A DNA stretch of 33,129 bases from positions 1-33,129 of the forward strand of contig JAAYUB010000155.1 in the NCBI GenBank assembly GCA_012517875.1, given 5' to 3'. Source of the stretch: Acidobacteriota bacterium. GTDB lineage: Bacteria > Acidobacteriota > JAAYUB01. A program made the position numbers and the translations under genes. Position 1 is the first letter of the stretch; each line of letters starts with the position of its first letter. Below are positions 1-7,861 of the stretch, piece by piece. Below the pieces are notes generated by a model. That model was not told the DNA's origin, searched no databases, and saw only the letters and a program-made list of their open reading frames with translations.

Positions 1-387
1 CTGCTGGAACGTGTCACCCGTGCTGGTCGCGTCCGGCCGGTCGGCCGGCACTCCCTTGAGCGGGAACTGTTGGGGCTTCCATCTGAGGTGGTCGCCTGCG
101 GGCACAGCCACATCCCGCGGCGTATTCTCCTTTCCGAAAAACTGCAAGTGGTCCACCTCGGCAGCGCGACCTTGCCGACCTACAGGGACAAAGAGCCCCA
201 TCCCCACATGATGGCCGCTGGTGCGCCTCACGCCCGCTATGCAATCCTGCGTCACCATGGAACAGGATGGGCGGTCGAGTTCGTGTCGGTGCCCTATGAT
301 TGGGCTGCTGCGGCACAGACGGCGGCGGCCAACCACCGATCCGACTGGTCACACTGGCTGGCGACCGGGTGCGCGCAGCCAGTCTGA
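1..387 (+). CDS. Metallophosphoesterase family protein (3' part only)
   Basis: The frame is open from the first base of the window, so the 5' end is missing; 128 codons remain. The visible GHSH motif (about residues 35-38 of the fragment), followed by a strand and an 'hLGSATLPTYRD' stretch, is typical of the last metal-binding block of small calcineurin-like phosphoesterases of the YfcE/MJ0936 type (Metallophos_2). The family hydrolyses phosphodiesters or phosphomonoesters with a two-metal centre. The upstream metal-ligand motifs lie outside the window, so the substrate cannot be judged. The gene converges on the acyltransferase gene, with a gap of 36 bases and no clear terminator. Confidence 0.72.
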   Translation: MLERVTRAGRVRPVGRHSLERELLGLPSEVVACGHSHIPRRILLSEKLQVVHLGSATLPTYRDKEPHPHMMAAGAPHARYAILRHHGTGWAVEFVSVPYDWAAAAQTAAANHRSDWSHWLATGCAQPV

Positions 388-423
388 CGGAACCGGCGAA
401 GCCGCACTCAGGTAAGGAGGGAG

Positions 424-1353
424 TCAGATCCCGGCATAGGGATCTGCCGGGTCATCCACCGGGCGGGTTTTCCAACGGCGGTGCCCCCACAGCCACCGGT
501 CTGGCCACTGCCGGACGGCTTCCTCGATACAGCGGGCGTAGCGGCTGGTGTTTTCCAGAACGTCGGCCGCGGTGTTGCCGGTGTTGCGCACAGGGATGGA
601 CGGCAGCGCATGGATCAGATAGCGGGTCCGCCGTTCCGGATCCGGCACCAGGAACGACGGGATCACAGCCGCGCCACTCCGCAACGCCAGCAGGGCCAGG
701 CCCGATGTCATGCACGCCTTCTTGCCGAAAAAGTCCACAAAGACGCCTTCGCGCTCCTGCACGTTCTGGTCCGCCAGAATGCCTACGTCGGCGCCCGATG
801 CCAGCGCCCGGAGCACCTTGCGTGATGCGTCCCGCTTGGAGATGGCCTGATTGCCCGACAAGCCGCGATAGCGCAGCAGGGCGGCGTCGATGCGCGGATT
901 GTCCAGGGGGCGGTACAGGTAGTGAATCGGGCGGTGGAACACACCGTGCGCAAAGGACAACAGCTCCCAGCATCCGAGATGGGCCGTTAGGATGAGGACC
1001 GGCCGGTTCTCCGCCTTGAATTTCACGTATTCATCCGTGAAATCGTACCGGACCAGCTTGCTCAGACGCTTCGGATCGTGCAGGCGCGGGAAGTGGGCGA
1101 TCAGCGCCAACATCTCACCGAGATTCCGGTAGGAGTCCCGGGCGATTTGCCGTCTCCGGGCCGGCGGCATGTCCGGAAAGGCGATGGACAGGTTTACGTC
1201 CGCGATCCGCTGGTGGCGGCGGTCGAAGTGGTAATACAGGCCGGCCACCCATCGGCTAAAGCCGATGGCCGCGCCGAGCGGCAGCGCATACAGGAGCGTC
1301 ATAATGCCGCGTCCGAAACCGTAAAGCAAGGTATCCGAACGTCTTGAGGCCAC
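424..1353 (-). CDS. Lysophospholipid/lipid A acyltransferase, LpxL/HtrB family
   Basis: This protein probably transfers an acyl chain from acyl-ACP to a lipid A precursor or similar lysolipid at the inner membrane. With the chosen start it has 309 residues, the normal size for LpxL/LpxM. The HX4E catalytic motif (HLGCWE) lies at about residues 125-130, close to its position in E. coli LpxL. A hydrophobic segment (MTLLYALPLGAAIGF) near residue 18 can anchor the N terminus. The start is GTG at 1353 because GGAGG lies 9 bases upstream on the reverse strand; a second GTG at 1359 is too close to that site, and the open frame runs up to 1509 without a better signal. The gene is divergent from rpsA. 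The exact acyl acceptor is unknown. Confidence 0.85.
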   Translation of the reverse strand: MASRRSDTLLYGFGRGIMTLLYALPLGAAIGFSRWVAGLYYHFDRRHQRIADVNLSIAFPDMPPARRRQIARDSYRNLGEMLALIAHFPRLHDPKRLSKLVRYDFTDEYVKFKAENRPVLILTAHLGCWELLSFAHGVFHRPIHYLYRPLDNPRIDAALLRYRGLSGNQAISKRDASRKVLRALASGADVGILADQNVQEREGVFVDFFGKKACMTSGLALLALRSGAAVIPSFLVPDPERRTRYLIHALPSIPVRNTGNTAADVLENTSRYARCIEEAVRQWPDRWLWGHRRWKTRPVDDPADPYAGI

Positions 1354-1435
1354 GCGCACTCTCCTCCCGGCCGGCACGCGCCCATCCGCGCGAACGGATC
1401 GTATGCGGAAGTCATTCAACACCCAAGGACTGCAA

Positions 1436-1463
1436 TTCTTACGGAGAAAATGTTTTTTTGCAA
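1436..1463 (-). promoter_or_regulatory. Possible sigma-70 promoter for the acyltransferase gene
   Basis: On the reverse strand a TTGCAA hexamer (1458-1463) is followed after 16 bases by TAAGAA (1436-1441). It lies in the AT-rich divergent intergenic region and would give a leader of roughly 75 bases. The match is modest. Confidence 0.25.
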
Positions 1464-1475
1464 TCGGAAAAATAC

Positions 1476-1504
1476 TTGTCATTTCACGTCTTTTTGGATA
1501 AAGT
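1476..1504 (+). promoter_or_regulatory. Sigma-70 promoter of rpsA
   Basis: TTGTCA (1476-1481) and TAAAGT (1499-1504) are separated by exactly 17 bases in an AT-rich tract. The expected transcript start near 1511 leaves a leader of about 30 bases before the rpsA start codon. Confidence 0.6.
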
Positions 1505-1542
1505 ATCACTCTTTGTCTGGGAGTCTATAACGAGGTGTCCGG

Positions 1543-3225
1543 ATGAGCGAGAACCACCCCCTGGAAAACAACATCCAGCCAGTGCCTGAAGCAACCCCGA
1601 ATCCCCATGAGGAGGCCCGCCCGCACGTGAGCGAATCCGCGCCGGTCGAAGCCGTCCCGACGGAGATCGCGGCGCCGCCTCAGGCCGATGTTCCCGCCGC
1701 CGCAGAACCCGCCGTGGCTGACAGCGGTTCGGAATTCGAGAAAATGATGGCCGCTTGGGATCAACAGGTCCCCAACGTCCAGAAAGGCGAGTTCGTGCAG
1801 GGCACCATCGTCAAAATCAAGGACAATGACGTGCTCGTGGATATCGGCACCCGCTGCGAAGGCAGCTTTCCCGCCGAGGAGATCCGCAACGCCCAGGGCG
1901 AGTACCTGTACAAGGAAGGTGACACCATCACGGTGCAGGTGGTCTCCTCGGTGACTACCGATTTCACCATCCGCCTGTCTCACAAGAACGCCCGCCGGCA
2001 GGAAATGATCCGCCAGTTCAAGAAGGCGTACGAGGACGGCACGGCGGTGACCGGAACCATCAGCGAATCGGTCAAAGGCGGCCTGCGTGTCAACATTGAG
2101 GGTTTCGAGGGCTTTTTGCCAGCTTCGCAGATCGACCTCCGCTTTGTCGAAAACACCGACACCTGGGTGGGCCGCACCGAACAGTTCCGCATCATGAAAT
2201 TCCATCCCCGCCTGGGCAAGCTGGTCGTATCCCGCCGCGCCCTGCTGCAGGAAGAGAAAGACCGTCTCAAGAACGACCTGTGGAACCAGATCAGCGTCGG
2301 CCAAGTGGTCAAGGGCAAGGTGACCCGGCTCACCGGCTACGGCGTCTTTGTGGATCTGGGCGGCATGGAAGGCCTGATCCACATCTCGAATCTCTCCTGG
2401 GACAAAGTCAAGAAGCCTTCCGAGATCGTCAAGGTCGGCCAGGAAATCGATGTGCAGGTCATTGAGCTGGACATGGAAAAAGAGCGTATCGGTCTCAGCC
2501 TGAAGGAGTTGGTTGCCGACCCCTGGCTCACTGTCGCCGACCGATACATGCTGGGACAACGCGTCCAGGGCAAGGTGGAAAAACTCGAATCGTTCGGCGC
2601 CTTCGTGAAGCTGGAGCCCGGTGTCACCGGCCTCATCCCCATATCCGAGATGAGTTGGGCCCGCCGGATCAACCATCCCAACGAGGTGATCAAGGCGGGC
2701 GACCAGGTGGAAACCATGGTGCTGCGCGTGGATCCCACCGAGCGGAAGATCTCCCTGTCCCTCAAGCAGGTTACCCCTTCGCCGTTTACCCAGTTCGCGC
2801 TGGATCACCAGCCCGGCGATATCCTCGAAGGGGAGATCACCAACGTGGTCGGGTACGGCGCATTCGTCAAGCTTTCGGAGCAGGTCGAGGGGCTGATGCA
2901 TATTTCGGAGATCTCCTGGTCTCCTGTGCGCAACATCGACGAAACCCTTCATGTCGGCGACAAGGTGACCGTCCGCATCCTGCACATCAACAAAGACACC
3001 GAAAAGGTTGCCCTAAGCGGCCGGCTGGGCGAGCCGCCCGCCATGGAAGCCGGTGATCCGGGTGCCGGCCACGCCCCGCGCAAGGGCGGCCGCCGTCCGC
3101 CGCGCCGCGAGAAAGAGAGCGAAGAGCAGCGGTATATGACTGATGTGGCCTCATTTGCCACCAAACTGGGTGAACGATTCCCCAAAGAACTACTGGAACG
3201 GATGAAGGCGCAGAAAGGCGAGTGA
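1543..3225 (+). CDS. rpsA: 30S ribosomal protein S1
   Basis: S1 binds mRNA single strands and helps the 30S subunit load structured messages. This 560-residue protein has five recognisable S1 (OB-fold) repeats at about residues 82-147, 166-232, 252-321, 338-408 and 425-494; the last three carry the typical 'GYGVFVDL / FGAFVKL / GYGAFVKL' strands followed by 'GLIHIS'-type ends. The first 75 residues are a Pro/Ala/Glu-rich tail outside any S1 repeat, and the C terminus (about 510-560) is basic, then helical. The ATG at 1543 follows a GAGGTG ribosome-binding site. The length is close to the six-repeat E. coli protein (557), but I count five repeats, so the N-terminal tail replaces part of the usual fold. 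It is transcribed from its own promoter. Confidence 0.95.
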   Translation: MSENHPLENNIQPVPEATPNPHEEARPHVSESAPVEAVPTEIAAPPQADVPAAAEPAVADSGSEFEKMMAAWDQQVPNVQKGEFVQGTIVKIKDNDVLVDIGTRCEGSFPAEEIRNAQGEYLYKEGDTITVQVVSSVTTDFTIRLSHKNARRQEMIRQFKKAYEDGTAVTGTISESVKGGLRVNIEGFEGFLPASQIDLRFVENTDTWVGRTEQFRIMKFHPRLGKLVVSRRALLQEEKDRLKNDLWNQISVGQVVKGKVTRLTGYGVFVDLGGMEGLIHISNLSWDKVKKPSEIVKVGQEIDVQVIELDMEKERIGLSLKELVADPWLTVADRYMLGQRVQGKVEKLESFGAFVKLEPGVTGLIPISEMSWARRINHPNEVIKAGDQVETMVLRVDPTERKISLSLKQVTPSPFTQFALDHQPGDILEGEITNVVGYGAFVKLSEQVEGLMHISEISWSPVRNIDETLHVGDKVTVRILHINKDTEKVALSGRLGEPPAMEAGDPGAGHAPRKGGRRPPRREKESEEQRYMTDVASFATKLGERFPKELLERMKAQKGE

Positions 3226-3260
3226 TCGCCGCGTTGCCTGTCATTTCCGGATGATCGAGC

Positions 3261-3286
3261 TTCGGGCCGGCTGAAGCCGGCCCGAA
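3261..3286 (+). terminator. Strong hairpin after rpsA (terminator-like, no U-tract)
   Basis: A perfect 11-bp stem (TTCGGGCCGGC / GCCGGCCCGAA) with a TGAA tetraloop starts 36 bases after the rpsA stop codon. It is not followed by a T run, so it could be an attenuating or RNA 3'-end-stabilising hairpin rather than a classical intrinsic terminator. Confidence 0.55.
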
Positions 3287-3291
3287 CCATC

Positions 3292-3320
3292 TTGCGTTCA
3301 CCTCTTTAATTTGATAAATT
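3292..3320 (+). promoter_or_regulatory. Possible promoter of the PilZ gene
   Basis: TTGCGT (3292-3297) and TAAATT (3315-3320) are 17 bases apart in an AT-rich patch just after the rpsA hairpin. An overlapping GATAAA gives a shorter spacing. The leader would be very short. Confidence 0.3.
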
Positions 3321-3335
3321 ACCCTCGACATTCTT

Positions 3336-4067
3336 ATGAAAATGAAGGCAAAGCGTTCTGCAGCGCCTGCTCCCGAAACGCCGATTGGGATGTTGCGCTG
3401 CATCTATCTCAATCTGGACTCCCGGTGCATCGAGTTCGACTCCGAAGGTCTGGAGGTGAGCGCGGTCAAAACCGTTTCCGACGTGTTCCGGCTCATCAAA
3501 GGCAACCCGGCCTCCGATTGGGTCATCCTCTTGGGTCTCTCCCGCAACCTCATGGACAACTATCTGGCCATCGCTTCCCTGTTCTTTCGCCAGCAACCGG
3601 GCAAGATCCCCATCATTCCGGTCACGCATTCCGGCAACCAGATCGCCGAACACAAGGCGTTCCTTTTCGGTAAAAAGCCTTATCCGTTCAAACGACTCGA
3701 CCTGGCTAAAATCCAGCAGTTGGTCGAGGTTCGGACTTACAGCCCCCGACACTTCATCCGAATACCCGTGGAATTTGTGGCATTCGCCCAACCCGACGGC
3801 AGCACCGCGCAGTACCCGGTGGTCTGCCGGAACATCAGCTGGAGCGGCACCTATTTCGAAACCCGCGAGCCCATTGAGCTAGATCGTTTCACCCTGATCC
3901 TGCGGTCGCGCATCCACACCGTTGAACTGCCGTCACGAGTCGTTCGCCGCGTCAATCTGGCCAACGCCTCACCGCCCCGCCACGGCTTTGGAGTGGAATT
4001 TCTCATGCCGCTGCCCTTGAGCCTGATCCATTACATGTACGCCAAACACATGAAAAACCAGCAGTGA
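3336..4067 (+). CDS. PilZ-domain protein with N-terminal receiver-like domain
   Basis: This is a probable cyclic di-GMP effector of 243 residues. The C-terminal half (about 135-235) has the two PilZ signature pieces: RHFIR (R138 and R142, the RxxxR loop) and NISWSG (166-171, the D/N-x-S-x-x-G motif); both are needed for c-di-GMP binding in PilZ proteins. Residues 18-130 alternate hydrophobic strands and helices like a response-regulator receiver, but I see no acidic pocket, so the domain is probably a degenerate receiver used for protein contacts. The gene precedes an HD-GYP phosphodiesterase gene, which supports a c-di-GMP role. The ATG at 3336 has only a weak ribosome-binding site; another ATG two codons downstream is also possible. 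Confidence 0.8.
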   Translation: MKMKAKRSAAPAPETPIGMLRCIYLNLDSRCIEFDSEGLEVSAVKTVSDVFRLIKGNPASDWVILLGLSRNLMDNYLAIASLFFRQQPGKIPIIPVTHSGNQIAEHKAFLFGKKPYPFKRLDLAKIQQLVEVRTYSPRHFIRIPVEFVAFAQPDGSTAQYPVVCRNISWSGTYFETREPIELDRFTLILRSRIHTVELPSRVVRRVNLANASPPRHGFGVEFLMPLPLSLIHYMYAKHMKNQQ

Positions 4068-4141
4068 TCAGCTCCGTATCCGCAACCACCGCCTGATCCG
4101 TGTTCCGGTTCGACTGCAACCGGTTTCCCTGGTCCGGCTGA

Positions 4142-4171
4142 TTGTGAGCGTTGCCGGAATTGTGTTATACT
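4142..4171 (+). promoter_or_regulatory. Sigma-70 promoter of the HD-GYP to comEC operon
   Basis: TTGTGA (4142-4147) and TATACT (4166-4171) are separated by 18 bases. The expected start point near 4178 places the hairpin at 4184-4211 at the very beginning of the leader. Confidence 0.55.
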
Positions 4172-4183
4172 CGCTCCACAGTC

Positions 4184-4211
4184 GGTTCCCGTCCATGACG
4201 GCACGGGAACC
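4184..4211 (+). promoter_or_regulatory. Leader hairpin directly before the HD-GYP ribosome-binding site
   Basis: A 9-bp perfect stem (GGTTCCCGT / ACGGGAACC) encloses a 10-base loop; an alternative inner stem CCGTC/GACGG overlaps it. The ribosome-binding site GAGG (4213-4216) begins two bases after the stem, so the fold could affect translation or mRNA stability. It is much too small for a known c-di-GMP riboswitch. Confidence 0.5.
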
Positions 4212-4220
4212 CGAGGCAAT

Positions 4221-5993
4221 ATGCAAGGCATCCGGAAGACGGGTAAAAAGCGCGGCCGCATAGTTAATCTGTTGGTCCTGTCCATGCTCATCGTCGGGAC
4301 CATCCCCCTGATCATCAGTGGCTACAACCTTATCTCGTACAACGCCGGCATTCTGGACACCGACCAGAAACTTCTGCACCTGCAGATTTGCAAATCGGTG
4401 GCCAGCGAGGTCGCCCTCTTTTTAAGATCATCCGCCAACATCATCACACCGGTGGAGAAAAGCGTCGAGATCGGCTACGACTCCAGCAATCCCAGTGCTG
4501 TGTTTTACGACAGCAAGACCCGCGATCTGATCACGGCGCTGTTCCAGTCCCACAACCGGATCATCAACATCCGGGTGTTGTATCTGAACAACCGGGGCGT
4601 GCAGGCCGGATATCGGATCGACGAAGCATCGCCCATCAACAGCGAGCTGATGGACACCATCCAGCGATGCCTTTCGTCGGACTACTTTCACATCTCCCGA
4701 CCGCAATATTCCGAGGATTTTAATCAGGTATTGTTCGTCATCGGCAAGACCGTGCTGATCAACAACAAGATCCAGGGCGTGATCACCATGGTCTTCAGCA
4801 TGGCCGATGTGATGGACACCGTCCGGCGAGCCCACCAGTCCAGCAACACCGCGTACATCCTGGATAGCCACGGCAATATCATTCTCCATCCGGAAATCCG
4901 GATCATCCGCGCCCGGATCAACGTCGCCGACAGTCCCATCTTCCAAGAACTGCGCAAATTGCGCTCCCATGCCATCTCTACATTTCCGTTCACGGACCGC
5001 TCGTCCGGGCACCCCGAGGATATGCTGGGCACCGTGTACATGATTCCCGACTCGGTTGTCGGGTGGGGAGTCGCGGTTCAAACGCCGGCCGAGGTGGCCA
5101 ACGTCGTCATCCAGAACATGCGCCGGCAAACGGTGTACTGGATTCTGTTGTCGATCATTCTGGCGCTGCTGATGAGCTTCTTGTTTTCGCAGCAGATCAG
5201 CATCCCCATCCAGATTCTGACGCAGAAGACGCTTTCCATCACCGACGGTAACTTCAGCGAGCGGGTGGACATCCGATCCAATAATGAATTGGGCATCCTT
5301 GCTGAAAACTTCAATCTCATGACCGAGGAGATCGAGGACTACATCAAGCGCCTCAAGCAGGCGGCCGAGGAGAACCGGCAGCTGTTCCTGGGTGCGATCC
5401 GGACTCTGGCTGCGGCGATCGACGCCAAGGACCCTTACACCCGCGGACATTCGGAACGGGTCACCCGCTATTCGGAAATCATTGCGACCGAACTCGGGTT
5501 ACCGACCGAAGAAGTGGAAAACATCCAGATCGCCGCCCTGCTCCACGATGTGGGCAAGATCGGCATCTCGGACTCCATTCTCCAGAAACCGGGCATCCTC
5601 ACTGAAGCTGAATATGCGGTCATGAAACAGCACCCCGAGTTGGGCGGTAACATCATGAGCCAGATCCAGCAGCTCAAACACATTATCCCGGGCATGCGCT
5701 ATCATCATGAATCGCTCGATGGATCCGGCTATCCGCGCGGCCTCAAGGGCGACGAGATCCCGCTGGCTGCCCGCATCATCGGCGTCGCCGACGCGTTCGA
5801 TGCCATGACCACCGAGCGGCCGTACCAGAAACCATTGGCCACCGAGGAAGCCCTGGAGATCATCAATCGAAAAGCCGGTCAGAAGTTTGACCGGCGAGTG
5901 GTCGACGCGCTGGCGGCCGCGGTTTCCAGGGGTCTGATCGACCTGCCCAATCCGGAAGACGTGAAAAAGCCGCGATACGTCACGAGCAATTGA
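4221..5993 (+). CDS. Membrane HD-GYP domain c-di-GMP phosphodiesterase (sensor type)
   Basis: This 590-residue protein has two membrane segments (about 15-36 and 306-325) flanking a periplasmic Cache-like sensor region (about 40-300), then a HAMP linker (about 326-380) and an HD-GYP domain (about 388-575). The catalytic signatures are intact: HD at H442-D443 in LLHDVGKIG, the downstream histidines (H471, H495, H496) and the GYP motif in DGSGYP (500-505). HD-GYP enzymes hydrolyse c-di-GMP, so this protein should lower c-di-GMP in response to an extracytoplasmic ligand. It is preceded by its own promoter and leader hairpin, and is followed after 2 bases by a Roadblock gene. A PilZ protein is encoded just upstream. 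The ligand is unknown. Confidence 0.92.
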   Translation: MQGIRKTGKKRGRIVNLLVLSMLIVGTIPLIISGYNLISYNAGILDTDQKLLHLQICKSVASEVALFLRSSANIITPVEKSVEIGYDSSNPSAVFYDSKTRDLITALFQSHNRIINIRVLYLNNRGVQAGYRIDEASPINSELMDTIQRCLSSDYFHISRPQYSEDFNQVLFVIGKTVLINNKIQGVITMVFSMADVMDTVRRAHQSSNTAYILDSHGNIILHPEIRIIRARINVADSPIFQELRKLRSHAISTFPFTDRSSGHPEDMLGTVYMIPDSVVGWGVAVQTPAEVANVVIQNMRRQTVYWILLSIILALLMSFLFSQQISIPIQILTQKTLSITDGNFSERVDIRSNNELGILAENFNLMTEEIEDYIKRLKQAAEENRQLFLGAIRTLAAAIDAKDPYTRGHSERVTRYSEIIATELGLPTEEVENIQIAALLHDVGKIGISDSILQKPGILTEAEYAVMKQHPELGGNIMSQIQQLKHIIPGMRYHHESLDGSGYPRGLKGDEIPLAARIIGVADAFDAMTTERPYQKPLATEEALEIINRKAGQKFDRRVVDALAAAVSRGLIDLPNPEDVKKPRYVTSN

Positions 5994-5995
5994 CC

Positions 5996-6355
5996 ATGCC
6001 CTTTTCCAAGCTGCTCGCTGACATGGTGAATTCGGTCGCCGGCGCCTCGGGCGCGATCTTTCTCGACGGCGAGTGCGAATACGTACAGTATTACGGTCAT
6101 CTCGATTCGTTCCGGACCAAGTTGCTCGGGGCATACCAGGGGATCCTCCTCCAGCATATGCGCGGCATCGTCGGCCGACTCCGGGTGTCCGGCCTGGACA
6201 AGATTGTCACCGGTTATGAGGGGGCCAATTTCATCACCAAGAATCTCAAGGATAATTATTACGTTGTCCTCGTTTTGGACCCAACGGCCAACATCGGCCA
6301 GGGGATTCAAGAAATCGACCGCGTCGCCGCAATCATCAACGCCGAAATTGCCTGA
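5996..6355 (+). CDS. Roadblock/LC7-domain protein
   Basis: This small protein of 119 residues has the alternating helix-strand pattern of Roadblock/LC7 (MglB-like) domains: an N-terminal helix (FSKLLADMVNSV), the 'GASGAIFLDGE' hairpin, a long central helix, the 'NYYVVLVLD' strand and a C-terminal helix. Such proteins bind or activate Ras-like GTPases, or act as dimer scaffolds. No small GTPase gene is in the window. The start is ATG at 5996, two bases after the HD-GYP stop codon; a TTG at 5990 is also in frame. The close coupling to HD-GYP suggests a partner role, which is an inference. Confidence 0.72.
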   Translation: MPFSKLLADMVNSVAGASGAIFLDGECEYVQYYGHLDSFRTKLLGAYQGILLQHMRGIVGRLRVSGLDKIVTGYEGANFITKNLKDNYYVVLVLDPTANIGQGIQEIDRVAAIINAEIA

Positions 6356-6372
6356 TCCGCTGGAGCGTGGGC

Positions 6373-7143
6373 ATGCTGCTGGTACTTGACGTTGGCGACA
6401 CCAACGCGACGTGTGGGATTTTTCGCGACCCCGACAAGCCAGACCACGTGTGGCGGCTGGCCGCACAGCCGAGCCGATCTGCCGACGAATACGGCCTGGT
6501 GATCCGCCAATATTTGTCCTTTTGCCAGAGCGACAGAACGGCACTCCGGGCCGTTGCCATCGCCTCGGGCGTACCCGCTGTGACCGACGCATGGACTCGG
6601 CCCATCAGACTGTATTTGGATCATGAGCCAACTGTTGTCGCTGTCGCCAATCAATCCCTGCGCGCCATCAGGTATCCGCCGTCCGGCGATCTGGGCATCG
6701 ATCGCATCGTCACCCCCGGCGCCGCCCGCCGGCGTTTTGTCTCACCGCCCACGGTCATCAATATCGGCACGGCTACGGCCGTTGACACAGTTGCCGCAGG
6801 CGACGTGCTTCTCGGCGGCACCCCTTCACCGGGCGACGGCGCGTTCACCGATCGCCTCACCAGACAGACGGCACGCTGGCTGCACGACGACTTGTCCCAC
6901 CCCGACCGAGCCAGCGGATTCAGCACACAGGCCGGCCGGCGCTCCGGCTGGCTCCTTGGGTATCTGCCTTTGCTGAAGGGATTCACACAGCGCGTCTGCG
7001 CAGAATTGGATCCCGACGCCCAGACCGTAGCCACGGGTGGCGTTCTGACTGTTTTCCGCACCGATCTGGATTGGCTGGCCGCCGTCGCCGACAAGTTGAC
7101 ACTAGGCGGCATTTACTACGCAAACAGAAAATCACATGAATGA
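6373..7143 (+). CDS. coaX: Type III pantothenate kinase
   Basis: CoaX phosphorylates pantothenate, the first step of coenzyme A synthesis, and belongs to the acetate/sugar kinase ASKHA fold. This 256-residue protein has the family blocks in order: the phosphate loop DVGDTNATCGIF (residues 6-17; usually DxGNT), GIDRIV (108-113; G-x-D-R), GTATAVD (132-138; usually GTATTxD) and LGGTPSPG (147-154; usually GGxIxPG), then the late TGG. The catalytic acids D6, D110 and D138 are present, but several neighbouring consensus residues are changed. The ATG at 6373 is chosen over GTG at 6367 because it matches the usual N terminus and has GGAG 7 bases upstream. It overlaps the next gene by 8 bases. Confidence 0.85.
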   Translation: MLLVLDVGDTNATCGIFRDPDKPDHVWRLAAQPSRSADEYGLVIRQYLSFCQSDRTALRAVAIASGVPAVTDAWTRPIRLYLDHEPTVVAVANQSLRAIRYPPSGDLGIDRIVTPGAARRRFVSPPTVINIGTATAVDTVAAGDVLLGGTPSPGDGAFTDRLTRQTARWLHDDLSHPDRASGFSTQAGRRSGWLLGYLPLLKGFTQRVCAELDPDAQTVATGGVLTVFRTDLDWLAAVADKLTLGGIYYANRKSHE

Positions 7144-7861
7144 ACCACGCTTTAACTATTACAACTACTTCACCGATATTGAAGATCACTTCATCTCCAA
7201 ACGCGGCAAGCATATCTTGCTGTCTCCGTTGGATTGGACGCTGATCGAAACCTGGCAGACGATGGGAATTCCACTCCATGTAGCGCTTCGCGGTATCGAT
7301 CGTGCCTTGACGGCATTTCGCGAAAAGCAGCTTCGCCACCGTCTGGTCAACTCGCTGTTCTATTGTAACCAGGCTGTGCTGGAAGAGTACGAACACCATC
7401 TGCTCAGCCAAGAGGGACAGTCCACCGAGGATAGTGAACTGTCCCGCCATTCCGCTCCCGCAACACTGGCGATTGATTTGTCCGGTTTCCTGACCGAACG
7501 TCAGACCGAGTTGCGCCGTCTGGCCGATCGGTATCCCGGCACCCCCGCCGCGGAAACCGGCATGCGCATGGCCCGGCGTCTTGAGGAGATCATCACCGCC
7601 TGGAAGCATTCCGAGCGCCCTGACCCGGAGCGACTGGAAAAGGATTTGCGCACGATCGAGGATGATCTCGCTCCGGCGCTCGCCAACTCGGTGTCCGCCA
7701 GTGAGCGCAAGACACTGACCGAAGCTTGCCGGCGAGAGCTCCGGCATCACCGTGCCAGCCTGCCACCCGAGATGTACCAGCGCATCCTGGAGAGCCTGAC
7801 TCGCCGACGTATCCGCGAGCGGTTCGGCCTGTCCGAACTCACGCTGTTGGACAGTCGATGA
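7136..7861 (+). CDS. Conserved-looking cytoplasmic protein of unknown function
   Basis: I do not recognise this 241-residue protein. It has no signal peptide or membrane segment. The N-terminal third (about 1-85) has a compact hydrophobic/aromatic pattern (FNYYNYFTDIEDHF, 'LSPLDWTLIETWQTMGIPLHVALRGIDRA') resembling small helical DNA- or protein-binding folds. Residues 110-241 are highly charged and predicted helical, with many Arg and Glu residues, ending in a short hydrophobic tail. It starts 8 bases inside coaX and its stop overlaps the methyltransferase start (ATGA), so it is translated as part of the operon. Its codon use resembles its neighbours, which makes it a real gene. Its position between coaX and an rRNA methyltransferase gives no firm clue to function. 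Confidence 0.75.
   Translation: MNEPRFNYYNYFTDIEDHFISKRGKHILLSPLDWTLIETWQTMGIPLHVALRGIDRALTAFREKQLRHRLVNSLFYCNQAVLEEYEHHLLSQEGQSTEDSELSRHSAPATLAIDLSGFLTERQTELRRLADRYPGTPAAETGMRMARRLEEIITAWKHSERPDPERLEKDLRTIEDDLAPALANSVSASERKTLTEACRRELRHHRASLPPEMYQRILESLTRRRIRERFGLSELTLLDSR

Noticed and set aside
4178-4220. A c-di-GMP riboswitch in the HD-GYP leader
   Set aside because: The leader is only about 40 bases with one simple hairpin, far shorter than the GEMM classes.
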